DNA of 64,000 nt from Amaricoccus macauensis (GCF_014201905.1 NZ_JACHFM010000001.1:186001-250000), one strand, 5' to 3'; positions 33,103 to 42,692 are shown, numbered from the stretch's first letter. Notes: a model not told the origin generated them from the letters alone. Numbers and translations: made by a program.

Positions 33103-33831
33103 CTATGCCCCGCGCCGGAGCGATGTTTCGGGCCCGGCCGAAGCGCGGGGATCGAAACCGAATGCGCCGCGCACCCCCTGCTCTCCGGCCGGCGTGACGG
33201 TCACCGCCCGGCTCCCGGCCGTGCGGCGCAGCCAGCCCAGCGCCAGCAACCCGTCGAGCAACGCCGAGCCGACCACGCCCGCGAGATGGAACCGCCGCTC
33301 GCTCCAGTCGAGGCACGGGCGGCAGAAGGCTCGCCGGCCACGCCCGGGCGCCGGCACATCGATGCCGATCCTCAACAGAAGCTGCTGGCCGCTTCCGGTC
33401 AACTCGCCGCCGTCGTCGCCGAGCACGAGCGCGCCCGTCGCCACCATCCGCTCGGTGATCCCGACCGCCACCCGGCCGGCGAGGTGGTCATAGCAGGTCC
33501 GGGCATGCCGCAGGGCCGCATCCCGTGGCCCGACCCGCACCGGCGGCGCCTGCGTCTCGCCGGCGATCGAGATCAGCGTCTCCACCATGCGCGCGACCAG
33601 CGGCGAGGCGAGGCGGTGGTAGCGGTGCCGCCCCTGCGCCTCGACGACGAGCAGCCCCGCCTCGACCAGCCGCGCCAGATGGCCGCTCGCGGTCTGCGGC
33701 GTCACGCCCGCCACGGAGGCGAGCTCGCCCGCCGTGAGCGCCCGACCGTCCATGAGCGCGAGCAGCATCGCGGCGCGCGTCGGGTCGCCGGCGAGTGCTG
33801 CGGTCGCTGCAAATGCGGCTGTGCTTGCCAT
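33103..33831 (-). CDS. ArsR-type winged-helix transcriptional regulator
   Basis: The 242-residue protein has an ArsR-like helix-turn-helix at the N-terminus (GDPTRAAMLLALMDGRALTAGELASVAGV, TASGHLARLVEAGLL) and an extended C-terminal domain with RHARTCYDHLAGRVAVGI and CRPCLDWSERRFHLAG. The Cys and His residues in these C-terminal motifs suggest metal or ligand binding. The family is common beside small DUF1127 genes. The ATG at 33831 follows GAGGAGG; an upstream ATG at 33864 is less likely. Confidence 0.88.
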   Translation of the reverse strand: MASTAAFAATAALAGDPTRAAMLLALMDGRALTAGELASVAGVTPQTASGHLARLVEAGLLVVEAQGRHRYHRLASPLVARMVETLISIAGETQAPPVRVGPRDAALRHARTCYDHLAGRVAVGITERMVATGALVLGDDGGELTGSGQQLLLRIGIDVPAPGRGRRAFCRPCLDWSERRFHLAGVVGSALLDGLLALGWLRRTAGSRAVTVTPAGEQGVRGAFGFDPRASAGPETSLRRGA

Positions 33832-34034
33832 CGACTGGCCTCCTCTCGGGGCGGAGACTAGCACGGCGGAGACCGGGATGCTTCGGCGCAGACCGAAGGA
33901 TCACGACACTCCCTGCCCGCTCCGGGCAGCTGCCTCAGCCAACCTCACGAAATCCGACGACAATCCGGCGCCGGGCGTGCTACGCTTCAGGCGTTGCCGC
34001 GCCCTGGACGCGCGACTGCAAGGGGAGACACGCC

Positions 34035-35141
34035 ATGATGCACGCCACCCGACGCAGCTTCCTGAAACTCGGCGCCGCGGCCGGCTTCGCTTCGGCGGTG
34101 CCGTTCGGGCTCCGCGCCGAGGAGGTGCCACGCTACGCGCCCACGGCCTCCGGCTGGCGGCGCTTCGAGCTGTCGACCACGCTGACGCCGCCAGCCGGCC
34201 AGGGGGCAACGAAGGTCTGGCTGCCGCTGCCCGACCTCGGGACCGACTGGCAGCGCACCATCGACACCCGCTGGACCGGCAACGCCACGAGTGCGGCCAT
34301 CGTCACCGACCCGGCCACCGGCACGCGCCTCTTCGCGGCCGGGTTCGACGCGGGCGAGGCCGCTCCGAGCCTTACGCTCATCAGCACCGTCGAGACCCGG
34401 AACCGCACGATCGACTGGTCCGCCCGCACCCCGGCCACCGAGGATCCGGCCGTTCTCAGCGCCGCCCTCGCGCCCAGTGGCCTGAAGCCGCTCGACGGCG
34501 TCGTGCGCGACACCGCCCGCCAGATCACCGGGGGCGCCACCACGGACGTCGACAAGGTGCGCGCGCTCTACGACTGGATCGTCGCCAACTGCCACCGCGA
34601 GCCCACCGTCGCGGGCTGCGGCACCGGTGACATCGCCGCCGTGCTGACCGCCGCCGGCCATGGCGGCAAGTGCGCCGACCTGAACGGCCTCTTCGTCGGC
34701 CTCGCCCGTGCCTCCGGCGTGCCGGCGCGCGACATCTACGGTGTTCGCGTCGCGCCCTCGGCCTTCGGCTACAAACAGCTCGGCGGCAACCCGGAGAAGC
34801 TCTCCGGCGCCCAGCATTGCCGCGCGGAGGTCTGGCTCGAGGATCACGGCTGGGTCGCGATGGATCCGGCGGACGTCCTGAAGGTCATGCGCCAGGAGCG
34901 CCCGGACTGGATCCGGGACCGCGCCGACCCGCTGATCGCCCCGGTCGACGCCGCCCTCTTCGGCAACTGGGAAGGCAACTGGGTCGGCTTCAACACCGCG
35001 AACGACCTGACCCTGCCCGGCGACGACGCAGGCCGGCCGCTGCCGTTCCTGATGTATCCGCAAGGTGTGAATGCCGCCGGCCGCCTCGATGAACTCGCCG
35101 CCGACGCCTTCGCCTACGCGATCACCGCCCGCGAGGCGTGA
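34035..35141 (+). CDS. Exported transglutaminase-like domain protein
   Basis: The 368-residue protein begins with a Tat-type signal (TRRSFLKLGAAAGFASAVPF). The transglutaminase-like core is visible as VRALYDWIVANC near residue 180, the Cys-containing GGKCADLNGLFVGLARASGVPAR near 215 with its nucleophile, and a later HGWVAMDPADV carrying the catalytic-region Asp. Such proteins are periplasmic proteases or peptide-modifying enzymes of unknown target. ATG 34035 (or 34038) follows AGGGGAGAC. It stands upstream of the siderophore-interacting protein gene. Confidence 0.87.
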   Translation: MMHATRRSFLKLGAAAGFASAVPFGLRAEEVPRYAPTASGWRRFELSTTLTPPAGQGATKVWLPLPDLGTDWQRTIDTRWTGNATSAAIVTDPATGTRLFAAGFDAGEAAPSLTLISTVETRNRTIDWSARTPATEDPAVLSAALAPSGLKPLDGVVRDTARQITGGATTDVDKVRALYDWIVANCHREPTVAGCGTGDIAAVLTAAGHGGKCADLNGLFVGLARASGVPARDIYGVRVAPSAFGYKQLGGNPEKLSGAQHCRAEVWLEDHGWVAMDPADVLKVMRQERPDWIRDRADPLIAPVDAALFGNWEGNWVGFNTANDLTLPGDDAGRPLPFLMYPQGVNAAGRLDELAADAFAYAITAREA

Positions 35142-35236
35142 CCGCTTTCCTTCCGGCCGGCGCCACGTTAAGCCGGCCGGAAGCAGCCAGCCCGACCGGG
35201 CGCGCCAACCTCCCGCCGCAAATCCATGGAGACCCC

Positions 35237-35998
35237 ATGCAGCATCAGGTTCTGCGCGTTCGACATGAGCTCAAGCGCCGCACTCTCACCGTCCAGTCCG
35301 TCGCTCCGGTCACGCCGGGGATGATCCGCATCGTCCTCGCCGACCCGTCGCTCGCCGACTTCGTGAGCGCGGGCTTCGACGACCACGTGAAGCTGTTCTT
35401 TCCGAACGGTGCCGATGATGGCGGCGGCGGTGAGCCGGCGATGCGCGACTATACCCCCCGCGCCTTCGATCCCGAGGCCTGCACCCTTACCCTCGACTTC
35501 GTGCTGCACGACGGCGGCCCGGCGACCGGCTGGGCCGTGGCAGCGCGCCCCGGCGACGAGCTCAGGATTGGCGGCCCGCGCGGCTCGGTCGTCGTCTCCG
35601 ACAGCTTCGACTGGTGGATCCTCGTCGGCGACGAGACCGCGCTGCCGGCCATCGGTCGCCGCCTTGAAGAGGCACCGAGGGGCGCCCGGATCACCACGAT
35701 CGTCGCCGTCACCGGGCCGGAGGAAGAACAGGAGATCGCCACCCGCGCAGATCACCGGGCGATCTGGGTGCACCGGCCGGCGACGGATGCGACCGACCCC
35801 GCGCCGCTCCTCGCGGCGCTCGCCGGCCTCGACTGGCCCGAGGGCGAGGGCTTCGTCTGGATTGCCGCCGAGGCCGGCATCGCCCGCGCCCTGCGCAGCC
35901 ACCTGCTCGATGTGCGCCAACACCCCCGGCAGTGGCACCGGGCGAGCGGCTACTGGCTCGAAGGCAGTGCCGACGCCCACGTCTCTCTCGACGACTGA
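35237..35998 (+). CDS. Siderophore-interacting protein (FAD-dependent ferric reductase)
   Basis: The 253-residue protein has the SIP family order: VQSVAPVTPGMIRIVLAD, the FAD motif RDYTPRAFDPEACTLTLDFV, HDGGPATGWAVAARPGDEL, the GGPRGS loop, and the NAD(P)H-domain motif WILVGDETALPAI. It closes with the family W-x-E and R-x-S-G-Y-W motifs (EAGIARALRSHLL; RASGYWLEG). It releases iron from ferric siderophores by reduction in the cytoplasm. The ATG at 35237 follows GGAGAC. No siderophore genes are nearby. Confidence 0.93.
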   Translation: MQHQVLRVRHELKRRTLTVQSVAPVTPGMIRIVLADPSLADFVSAGFDDHVKLFFPNGADDGGGGEPAMRDYTPRAFDPEACTLTLDFVLHDGGPATGWAVAARPGDELRIGGPRGSVVVSDSFDWWILVGDETALPAIGRRLEEAPRGARITTIVAVTGPEEEQEIATRADHRAIWVHRPATDATDPAPLLAALAGLDWPEGEGFVWIAAEAGIARALRSHLLDVRQHPRQWHRASGYWLEGSADAHVSLDD

Positions 35999-36010
35999 GC
36001 CGTCCTCGAT

Positions 36011-36033
36011 GCGGGCGCGTCCGGCGCGCCCGC
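36011..36033. terminator. Hairpin between convergent SIP gene and glcB remnant
   Basis: GCGGGCGCG (36011-36019) and CGCGCCCGC (36025-36033) form a perfect 9-bp stem with a five-base loop, 13 bases after the SIP stop. No T-run follows. Confidence 0.6.
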
Positions 36034-36041
36034 GCCCTCGG

Positions 36042-36416
36042 TCAGGCGTCGAGTGCCTTCCGCTCCAGCCGGCGGGCGTGCAGGATCGGCTCGGTGTAGC
36101 CGTTCGGCTGCTCCCAAAGCCCGAGCGCGTCCTCGATGCGCCCGAAGAGTTCGCTCGCGAAGGCGACCTCCTCGGGCCCGTGCATCCTGGGCTTCACGAT
36201 GTAGACCGAGCCCAGCGGCGAGTTCGCCCTCGGCCCCTGCGGTCCGACGTCGTGGAGCGCGATCGCGGCGGCGATCATCCCGTCCATGATCCCTTCCGGG
36301 ATCTCGCGGCCCTCGGAGTCGAGGATCGCCGGGTTCGCCATCAGATGGCCGGCGTTGCGCACGATCATCAGCACCCGGCGGCGCAGGTCGAGATCCGAGC
36401 CGTCGGGGCGCGTGGT
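36042..36416 (-). pseudogene. glcB: Malate synthase G remnant with internal deletion
   Basis: About 125 residues match malate synthase G. The first block reads [20 protein letters not shown] through [20 protein letters not shown] to EDALGL, the region around the active-site Arg. It then joins in frame to [19 protein letters not shown], which is the extreme C-terminus of the family. About 300 residues between the two blocks are gone, including the segment MDEERRT, as are about 330 residues before them. The remains cannot form an active enzyme of the usual ~720 residues. No start codon is credible. The remnant follows the BMP gene on the same strand. Confidence 0.85.
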
Positions 36417-36541
36417 ACGTCGTATCCGCCGCCAGCCTGCGCGTGACGCTTTGGTTCGGCCCCCAAAAGACCGCAACCGTCCCGCAAGGTCAACCAAACG
36501 GTCTACCATGATCGACCGAAGCTCCTTAGACCGGCGTAGGC

Positions 36542-37618
36542 TCAGCTCTGAACGCCGGCCACGTACCAGTCGAGGGCGAGCAGGGTCGGATCATCGAGCG
36601 CCGAGCCGAGAGGCACCTTTTCCGTCCCGTTCTGATCGACGATCGGCCCGGAGAAGATCTTGACCGAGCCGTCCGCCTGACCGTCACGCATGGCCTCGGC
36701 GGCTTTCACCACCTCGGGCGGGATCCGCTCGTTCCACGGCGCCATCCGCACCATGTCTTCCTTCAGGCCGGCCCAGACCGATCCGGTCTTCCAGGTGCCG
36801 TCGATCACCGCCTGAATGCGCTCGATGTAGTAGCCGCCCCAGTGGTTTTCGATCGCGGTCAGATGCGCCTTGGGCGCGAAGGACGACATGTCCCACGCCT
36901 GCCCGAACGCCATCAGGCCGCGCTGCTCGGCCGCCTGCAACGGCGCGGGCGAGTCGGTGTGCTGCGACAGGATGTCGGCGCCCTGATCGAAGAGCGCCTT
37001 CGCCGCGTCGGCTTCCTTCGCCGGATCGTACCAGCTCGACACCCACACGACCTTGGTCTGGAACGCCGGATTCACCTTCTGCGCCGCCAGCGTGAAGGCG
37101 TTGATCCCCATCACCACTTCCGGGATCGGGAACGACGCGACATAGCCGCCGATGCCGGTCTTCGACATGTGCCCGGCGATGGTGCCGCAGACCGCCCGGC
37201 CCTCGTAGAAGCGGGCGTTGTAGGTCGCGATGTTCGCCGCCGTCTGATAGCCGGTGCAGTGCTCGAACATCACGTCCGGATAGCGCTTGGCCACCTTCAC
37301 GGTCGGGTTCATGAAGCCGAACGACGTGGCGAAGATCAGCTTGTTGCCGTCATCGGCGAGATTCTTCAGCACCCGCTCCGCGTCCGGCCCCTCGGCGACG
37401 TTCTCGACATAGGTCGTCACGACGTTCTCGCCGAAGTGCGCCTGCGCCTCCTTGCGCCCTTGCTCGTGCGCGAAGGTGAAGCCGAAGTCCCCGACAGGTC
37501 CGACGTAGATGAAGGCGACCTTCAGCGGCTCGGCCGCGAAGGCCCGCCCGGCGAAGGGAAGCGTCGCGGCAGCCGCGCCGCCGGCCTTGAGAAGACCCCT
37601 CCGGGTGATGAGCGTCAT
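36542..37618 (-). CDS. BMP family ABC transporter substrate-binding protein (nucleoside/purine)
   Basis: The 358-residue protein has a Tat-like signal ([20 protein letters not shown]) followed by [20 protein letters not shown], the BMP/Med family opening, and [32 protein letters not shown] and [18 protein letters not shown]-type binding proteins capture nucleosides or purines in the periplasm. It lies 26 bases after the second permease gene, completing an ATPase-permease-permease-BMP system. The operon context with xdhABC and azgA favours a purine or purine nucleoside as ligand. Confidence 0.92.
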   Translation of the reverse strand: MTLITRRGLLKAGGAAAATLPFAGRAFAAEPLKVAFIYVGPVGDFGFTFAHEQGRKEAQAHFGENVVTTYVENVAEGPDAERVLKNLADDGNKLIFATSFGFMNPTVKVAKRYPDVMFEHCTGYQTAANIATYNARFYEGRAVCGTIAGHMSKTGIGGYVASFPIPEVVMGINAFTLAAQKVNPAFQTKVVWVSSWYDPAKEADAAKALFDQGADILSQHTDSPAPLQAAEQRGLMAFGQAWDMSSFAPKAHLTAIENHWGGYYIERIQAVIDGTWKTGSVWAGLKEDMVRMAPWNERIPPEVVKAAEAMRDGQADGSVKIFSGPIVDQNGTEKVPLGSALDDPTLLALDWYVAGVQS

Positions 37619-37644
37619 GACTCTGGTAGTCTCCCTGTTGTTGT

Positions 37645-38568
37645 TCACGTGCTCGGCCGGAAGGGCTGGCCAAGACACGCCGGAGCCGCCGAGCCGACCG
37701 ACCTGCGCGACGAGATGAGCGCGAGCACGAGGATCGTCGCAAGGTAGGGCAGAGCTGCGAGGAACTCCGGTGGCACAATGTTGAGGCCCGCCGCCTTGGC
37801 GTGCAACTCGAAAGTCATCACTGCACCAAAGAGATAGGCCCCCGCCAGCAGTCTCCACGGGCGCCAGGCTGAAAAGACGACGAGCGCGAGGGCGATCCAG
37901 CCGCGCCCCGCGGTCAGTTCGTCCGCCCACATGGGCGTCTGAACCATCGAATAGTAGCAACCGGCCAGCCCCGCCATGGCGCCGCCGAAGGCAACTGCAG
38001 CATATCGCACAGTTGTCACTGAGTAGCCGATCGAATGCGCCGAGTGGTCGTTCTCACCCACCGCGCGGAGAATCAGTCCTCCCCGGGAGCGGGTGAGAAA
38101 CCACGCGACCGCCGCGGTCATGACGAGCGAGACATAGACGAGGATCGAGTGCCCGAAGACCAGCCGGAGCAGCGGATCCTCCGCGAGTGCCGCGGGGAAC
38201 ACCGGCCCCAGCGGCGCGATCGTCAGGCCGACGAAGCTCTCGCCGATCATCGACGACAGGCCGATGCCGAAGATCGTCAGCGCGAGCCCGGTCGCCACCT
38301 GGTTCGACGCGAGCGAGATCGTCAGCACCCCGAAGATCATCGAGGCACCCACCGCCGCCGCCATCGCGGCCAGGAGGCCGAGCAGATGCATCCCCGTCGA
38401 CGAGGTGACCGCGAAGCCCGTCACCGCGCCCACCAGCATCATCCCCTCGATCCCGAGGTTCAGCACACCGCTCTTCTCCGCCACCAGCTCGCCCAGCGCC
38501 GCGAGCAGCAGCGGCGTGGCCGCGCCGATCACCGTCATCAGGATAGAGACCGCCATCGCCTCGGTCAT
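37645..38568 (-). CDS. Nucleoside-type ABC transporter permease (second subunit)
   Basis: The 307-residue membrane protein has the BPD_transp_2 signature AEKSGVLNLGIEGMMLVGAV near residues 30-50 and about eight hydrophobic segments, followed by SLASNQVATGLALTIFGIG. In nucleoside transporters (YufQ/NupC-type naming varies) this subunit forms the channel with the gene at 38565. ATG 38568 overlaps the upstream permease stop by ATGA. Confidence 0.92.
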   Translation of the reverse strand: MTEAMAVSILMTVIGAATPLLLAALGELVAEKSGVLNLGIEGMMLVGAVTGFAVTSSTGMHLLGLLAAMAAAVGASMIFGVLTISLASNQVATGLALTIFGIGLSSMIGESFVGLTIAPLGPVFPAALAEDPLLRLVFGHSILVYVSLVMTAAVAWFLTRSRGGLILRAVGENDHSAHSIGYSVTTVRYAAVAFGGAMAGLAGCYYSMVQTPMWADELTAGRGWIALALVVFSAWRPWRLLAGAYLFGAVMTFELHAKAAGLNIVPPEFLAALPYLATILVLALISSRRSVGSAAPACLGQPFRPST

Positions 38569-39626
38569 TCCGTCACCCTCCGCCGGAGCCGGAGCCGCCA
38601 GCCGACGAGCACATCGGCCGCAAGCAGGAAGAACAGCATCATCGACTGAAAGACCCCGGTCGCCGCCGAGGGCAGGCCGAGCGAGGACTGCGACGCCTCG
38701 CCGCCCACGTAGGTCACGGCGAGGATGATCCCCGCCGCGAGGATCCCGAGCGGATGCAGCCGCCCGAGAAACGCTACGATGATCGCGGTGAAGCCGTAGC
38801 CGGTCGGAAACGCCGGCACCATCTGCCCGAACGGCCCCGCCGCCTCGAAGAGCCCGGCGAGCCCCGCCAGACCGCCGCCTGCGAGCAGCGCCAGCCAGAT
38901 CGTCCGGCGCTGGCTGAACCCGCCATAGCGCGCCGCCATCGGCGCTGCCCCCACCACACGGATCTGGAAGCCGAGCATGGTCCTCGCCATCAGGAACCAG
39001 ACGACGAGCGAGATCACCAGCGCCAGCGGCACATTCAGATAGCCGATCCCCGAGAGGTACGGCAGCATCTGCGCGTCGGTGAAGATCCGCGTCTGGGGAA
39101 AGTTGAACCCGTCGGGATCCTTCCACGGCCCGTTCACCATGTAGTAGAGCAGCTGCACCGCCACATAGGTGAGCATCAGGCTGGACAGGATCTCGTTCAC
39201 GTTGAAGCGGGTGCGCAGCAGCGCCGGGATCCCCGCCCACGCCATGCCGGCGAGCGCGCCGGCGATGCACATGAGCGGCAGGATCCACCAGCCGGTCATC
39301 TCCCATGTGGCGAGCGCGACGCCCGTGCCGGCGAGACCGCCCACCACGTACTGCCCTTCGGCGCCGATGTTCCAGACGTTCGCCCGGAAGCCGATCGCGA
39401 GGCCGGTGGCGATCATCACCAGCGGCGCCGCCTTCAGCCCGAGGTCCTGCCACTTGCGCAGGGTGATCAGCGGATCGATGAAGATCGCGCGCACCGCCGC
39501 GAAGCCGTCGTAGCCGAGCGCCGAGAAGACCAGCCCTCCCACCACCATCGTCGCCAGCACCGCGAGGACCGGCGCCAGCCAGATCATCGTCCGGCTCGGC
39601 ACCTTGCGTCGTTCGAGCTCAAGCAC
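38565..39626 (-). CDS. Nucleoside-type ABC transporter permease (first subunit)
   Basis: The 353-residue membrane protein contains GLAIGFRANVWNIGAEGQYVVGG, the permease motif of BPD_transp_2 transporters, then TRFNVNEILSSLMLTYVAVQ and GYGFTAIIVAFLGRLHPLGI, the cytoplasmic coupling region. The start is GTG at 39626, overlapping the ATPase stop by eight bases behind GGGAGGCGGA; an upstream ATG at 39674 would overlap more. Confidence 0.92.
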   Translation of the reverse strand: MLELERRKVPSRTMIWLAPVLAVLATMVVGGLVFSALGYDGFAAVRAIFIDPLITLRKWQDLGLKAAPLVMIATGLAIGFRANVWNIGAEGQYVVGGLAGTGVALATWEMTGWWILPLMCIAGALAGMAWAGIPALLRTRFNVNEILSSLMLTYVAVQLLYYMVNGPWKDPDGFNFPQTRIFTDAQMLPYLSGIGYLNVPLALVISLVVWFLMARTMLGFQIRVVGAAPMAARYGGFSQRRTIWLALLAGGGLAGLAGLFEAAGPFGQMVPAFPTGYGFTAIIVAFLGRLHPLGILAAGIILAVTYVGGEASQSSLGLPSAATGVFQSMMLFFLLAADVLVGWRLRLRRRVTE

Positions 39627-41181
39627 GCTCCGCCTCCCGCTCCGCCGCGTTCTCTCCGCCCGCGTGCTCGCCATGCACCCCGCCCATCAGCAGGCCGATC
39701 TCGTCGCGGGAAATCTCGCCCACCGACCGCTTCGGCGAAAGGCGCCCTTCGTTGATCACCGCGAGCGAGTCCGAGATCGCCAGCAGTTCGTCCAGATCCT
39801 GACTGACCACCACGATCGCCGAGCCGCGCGCCGCGAGGTCGACCAGCGCCTGATGGATCGCCGCCGCGGCGCCCGCATCGACGCCCCAGGTCGGTTGCGA
39901 CACCACCAGCACCTCCGGCACCTGCAACACCTCGCGCCCCATGATGAACTTCTGGAGATTGCCGCCCGAGAGCGCGCCCGCCATCGCCTGCGGCCCGGTC
40001 GCCCGCACCCCGAACCTGGCGATCACCTCTTCCGCATAGCCGCGCGCCACCGCTCCGAGGATCACCCCGTGGCGCACCATGCCCTTGCGATACCGCGCGG
40101 TCAGGACGGCATTCTCGGCCAACGTGAAGCCCGGCACCGCCGCATGGCCGTTCCTCTCCTCCGGCACCGCCGCGAGCCCGCGCCGCCGCCGCCGCGCGAT
40201 CGGCAGCGTGCCGACCGGCGCCCCGTCGAGGCGCACCGCGCCCGCGTTCGCCACCGGCGTCTCGCCGGAGAGCGCCAGCATCAGCTCGTTCTGGCCATTG
40301 CCCGCGACTCCGGCGATGCCGAGGATCTCGCCCGCCCGTACCGAGAAGGAGACGTCGCGGAGCGCCACGTCGAAGTCGCCGCCGCCCGCCAGGGTCAGGC
40401 GATCGACCACCAGCTTCTCCGGCCCGAAGCCCTTCGCCGCGGCCTTGCGCACGTCCTTGAGGCTGCCGCCGATCATCATCTCCGCCATGGAGCGCGGCGT
40501 CTCCTGCGCCGGCACGCAGGTGCCGACGACCTTGCCGCCCCGCATGATCGTCGCCGCGTCGCAGAGCACGCGGATCTCGTGAAGCTTGTGGCTGATGTAG
40601 AGAACCGAGCAGCCGCCGGCCGCAAGTGCCCGCAGCGTCTCGAAAAGCTGCGCCACCTCCTGCGGCGTCAGCACGCTCGTCGGCTCGTCCATGATGAGCA
40701 GCCGCGGCTCAAGCAACAGCGCCCGGACGATCTCGATGCGCTGCCGCTCGCCCACCGAGAGGGTCGAGACCGTGCGATGCGGATCGAGGCTCAGTCCGTA
40801 GCGCGCCAGCACCGCCCGGATCCGCCCCTCGAGCGCCGACGCGCTCAGCCGCTCGTCGAGGCCGAGCGCGATGTTCTCGAGCACGGTCATCGGCTCGAAC
40901 AGCGAGAAGTGCTGAAACACCATGCCGATGCCCATGGCGCGCGCCGCCCGGGGACTGGCGATCCGGACCGGCGTCCCGTCAACGACGATCTCGCCGTCGT
41001 CCGGGTGCTGCACGCCGTAGATCATCTTGACGAGCGTCGACTTGCCCGCGCCGTTCTCCCCGAGCAGCGCGTGCAGTTCGCCCGGCCGCACCCGGAAGCT
41101 CACGCGGTCGTTCGCGAGCACCCCGGGAAAGGCCTTGGTCACGTTCCGAAGCTCGAGACGATCGGCGCTGGCGTCTGTCAT
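39619..41181 (-). CDS. Nucleoside-type ABC transporter ATP-binding protein (double ABC)
   Basis: The 520-residue protein holds two ABC domains, as in sugar and nucleoside importers. The first has Walker A GENGAGKST near residues 41-49, signature LSVGERQR near 145 and Walker B LLIMDEPTS near 165. The second has the degenerate P-loop GVAGNGQNEL near 290, LSGGNLQK near 400 and LVVSQPTWGVD. It powers the uptake system encoded downstream. The ATG at 41181 follows the azgA stop by 28 bases. Confidence 0.94.
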   Translation of the reverse strand: MTDASADRLELRNVTKAFPGVLANDRVSFRVRPGELHALLGENGAGKSTLVKMIYGVQHPDDGEIVVDGTPVRIASPRAARAMGIGMVFQHFSLFEPMTVLENIALGLDERLSASALEGRIRAVLARYGLSLDPHRTVSTLSVGERQRIEIVRALLLEPRLLIMDEPTSVLTPQEVAQLFETLRALAAGGCSVLYISHKLHEIRVLCDAATIMRGGKVVGTCVPAQETPRSMAEMMIGGSLKDVRKAAAKGFGPEKLVVDRLTLAGGGDFDVALRDVSFSVRAGEILGIAGVAGNGQNELMLALSGETPVANAGAVRLDGAPVGTLPIARRRRRGLAAVPEERNGHAAVPGFTLAENAVLTARYRKGMVRHGVILGAVARGYAEEVIARFGVRATGPQAMAGALSGGNLQKFIMGREVLQVPEVLVVSQPTWGVDAGAAAAIHQALVDLAARGSAIVVVSQDLDELLAISDSLAVINEGRLSPKRSVGEISRDEIGLLMGGVHGEHAGGENAAEREAERA

Positions 41182-41209
41182 CGTCGGGCTCCGTCGGTCA
41201 GGTTGCAGA

Positions 41210-42511
41210 CTACTCCGGGAAGAACGCGAAGCGGATCAGGAATAGCGCAGCCACGAGCCAGGTTGCCATATGAACTTCACGCGCCCGGCCCGTCGCCGCC
41301 TTGATGATGGCGTAGCTGATGAAACCGAACGCAAGCCCGTTGGCGATCGAGTAGGTAAACGGCATCATCAGCGCGGTGAGCGCCGCGGGCGCCGCGTCGG
41401 TGATGTCGTCCCAGTTCACGTCCACCAGCTCGCGCATCATGAGACAGGCGACGTAGAGCAGCGCCGGCGCCGTGGCGAAGGCCGGCACCGAGCCCGCGAG
41501 GGGCGCGAAGAAGAGCGCGAGCAGGAAGAGCACCGCCACCGTCACCGCCGTCAGGCCGGTCCGGCCGCCCGCGAGCACGCCCGAGGCGCTCTCCACATAG
41601 GCGGTGGTCGACGAAGTGCCGAGCATCGAGCCCGCGACGATCGCCGTCGAGTCCGAGAGCAGCGCCTTGCCGAGCTGCGGGTTGGTGTGTCCCGGCCCGT
41701 CATTCAGCAGACCCGCGCGCTTGGCGACGCCGATCAGCGTGCCGGTCGCGTCGAACACCTCGACGAGCACGAAGGTCAGGACCACGTGCAGGATGCCCGC
41801 GGAGAACGCGCCGACGATGTCGAGTTGCAGGAAGGTCGGGGCGATCGACGGCGGCGGCGACATGATCCCGCCGAACGGGCTGATGCCCGACACCATGGCG
41901 ACAACGGTGATGACGAGGATGCCGATGAGGATCGCGCCCTTCACCTTCAGCGCGTCGAGCGCCGCGATCAGGAAGAAGCCGATCATCGCGAGCATCGCCG
42001 GCGGCGAGCGCATGTCACCGAGCGCGACGAACGTCGCCTCGCTTGCCACGACCACGCCCGCGCTCTTCAGCGCGATGATGCCGAGGAACATGCCGATACC
42101 CGCCGCAACGGCGCTCCGCATCGAGTGCGGGATGCCCTCGACCAGCCAGCGCCGCACGCCGGTCACGGTGAGGAGGAGGAAGATGCAGCCCGAGATGAAG
42201 ACCGCGCCCAGCGCCTGTTGCCAGGTGAAGCCCATGGCTCCGACCACGCCGAAGGCGAAGAAGGCGTTCAGCCCCATGCCCGGCGCCATGGCGATCGGCC
42301 AGTTCGCATAGAACCCCATGATCAGCGATCCGAGAGCCGCCGCGAGACAGGTCGCGACAAACACCGCGCTTTGGTCCATGCCGGTCGTCGACAGGATCTG
42401 CGGGTTCACGAAGATGATGTAGGCCATCGTCAGGAAGGTGGTGATCCCCGCCACCAGTTCCGTGCGCACGTTCGTGCCGTGCGCCTTCAGTCCGAATAGA
42501 CTGTCGAGCAT
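41210..42511 (-). CDS. AzgA-type NCS2 purine permease
   Basis: The 433-residue protein begins LDSLFGLKAHGTNVRTELVAG, the AzgA-family opening, and has about twelve membrane segments with MAYIIFVNPQIL, APGMGLNAFFAF and LFDATGTLIGVAK-like FDATGTLIGVAKRAGLL. AzgA members import adenine, guanine or hypoxanthine with protons. The ATG at 42511 follows GAGGA at 42516-42520. It is preceded by three tandem hairpin units and follows xdhC, so purine supply and oxidation are co-expressed. Confidence 0.92.
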   Translation of the reverse strand: MLDSLFGLKAHGTNVRTELVAGITTFLTMAYIIFVNPQILSTTGMDQSAVFVATCLAAALGSLIMGFYANWPIAMAPGMGLNAFFAFGVVGAMGFTWQQALGAVFISGCIFLLLTVTGVRRWLVEGIPHSMRSAVAAGIGMFLGIIALKSAGVVVASEATFVALGDMRSPPAMLAMIGFFLIAALDALKVKGAILIGILVITVVAMVSGISPFGGIMSPPPSIAPTFLQLDIVGAFSAGILHVVLTFVLVEVFDATGTLIGVAKRAGLLNDGPGHTNPQLGKALLSDSTAIVAGSMLGTSSTTAYVESASGVLAGGRTGLTAVTVAVLFLLALFFAPLAGSVPAFATAPALLYVACLMMRELVDVNWDDITDAAPAALTALMMPFTYSIANGLAFGFISYAIIKAATGRAREVHMATWLVAALFLIRFAFFPE

Positions 42512-42519
42512 GCTGTCCT

Positions 42520-42692
42520 CACTGTCTGTTACCGCGCTATTCCCTTGCCGGAATGGTCGCGCCCTCACGGAAATCTCTCTCGCGTCTGTCACCGCGCCCA
42601 CGCCTTCAATCGGAGCGGACGCGCCATCACATCAAATCTTCAACGTCTGTTACCGCGTTCGTTCCGCGAGCCGGAGCGCACGCGCCATCGCT
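42520..42692 (-). ncRNA. Three tandem hairpin units upstream of azgA, candidate purine-sensing RNA
   Basis: Read on the minus strand, three units of about 61 bases occupy 42645-42689, 42584-42628 and 42524-42566. Each begins KGGCGCG and ends GCGCGGTRACAGAC. Between these, the middle can pair in every copy with different bases: TCCG/CGGA, CCGC-x-CC/GG-x-GTGG and ATTCC/GGAAT. This is compensatory change. Short flanks may also pair around the GGTRACAGA side, giving two helices and an asymmetric internal loop. The last unit ends four bases before the azgA ribosome binding site. The architecture and purine context recall the xanthine-I (NMT1) riboswitch class, which I cannot confirm. Confidence 0.55.
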
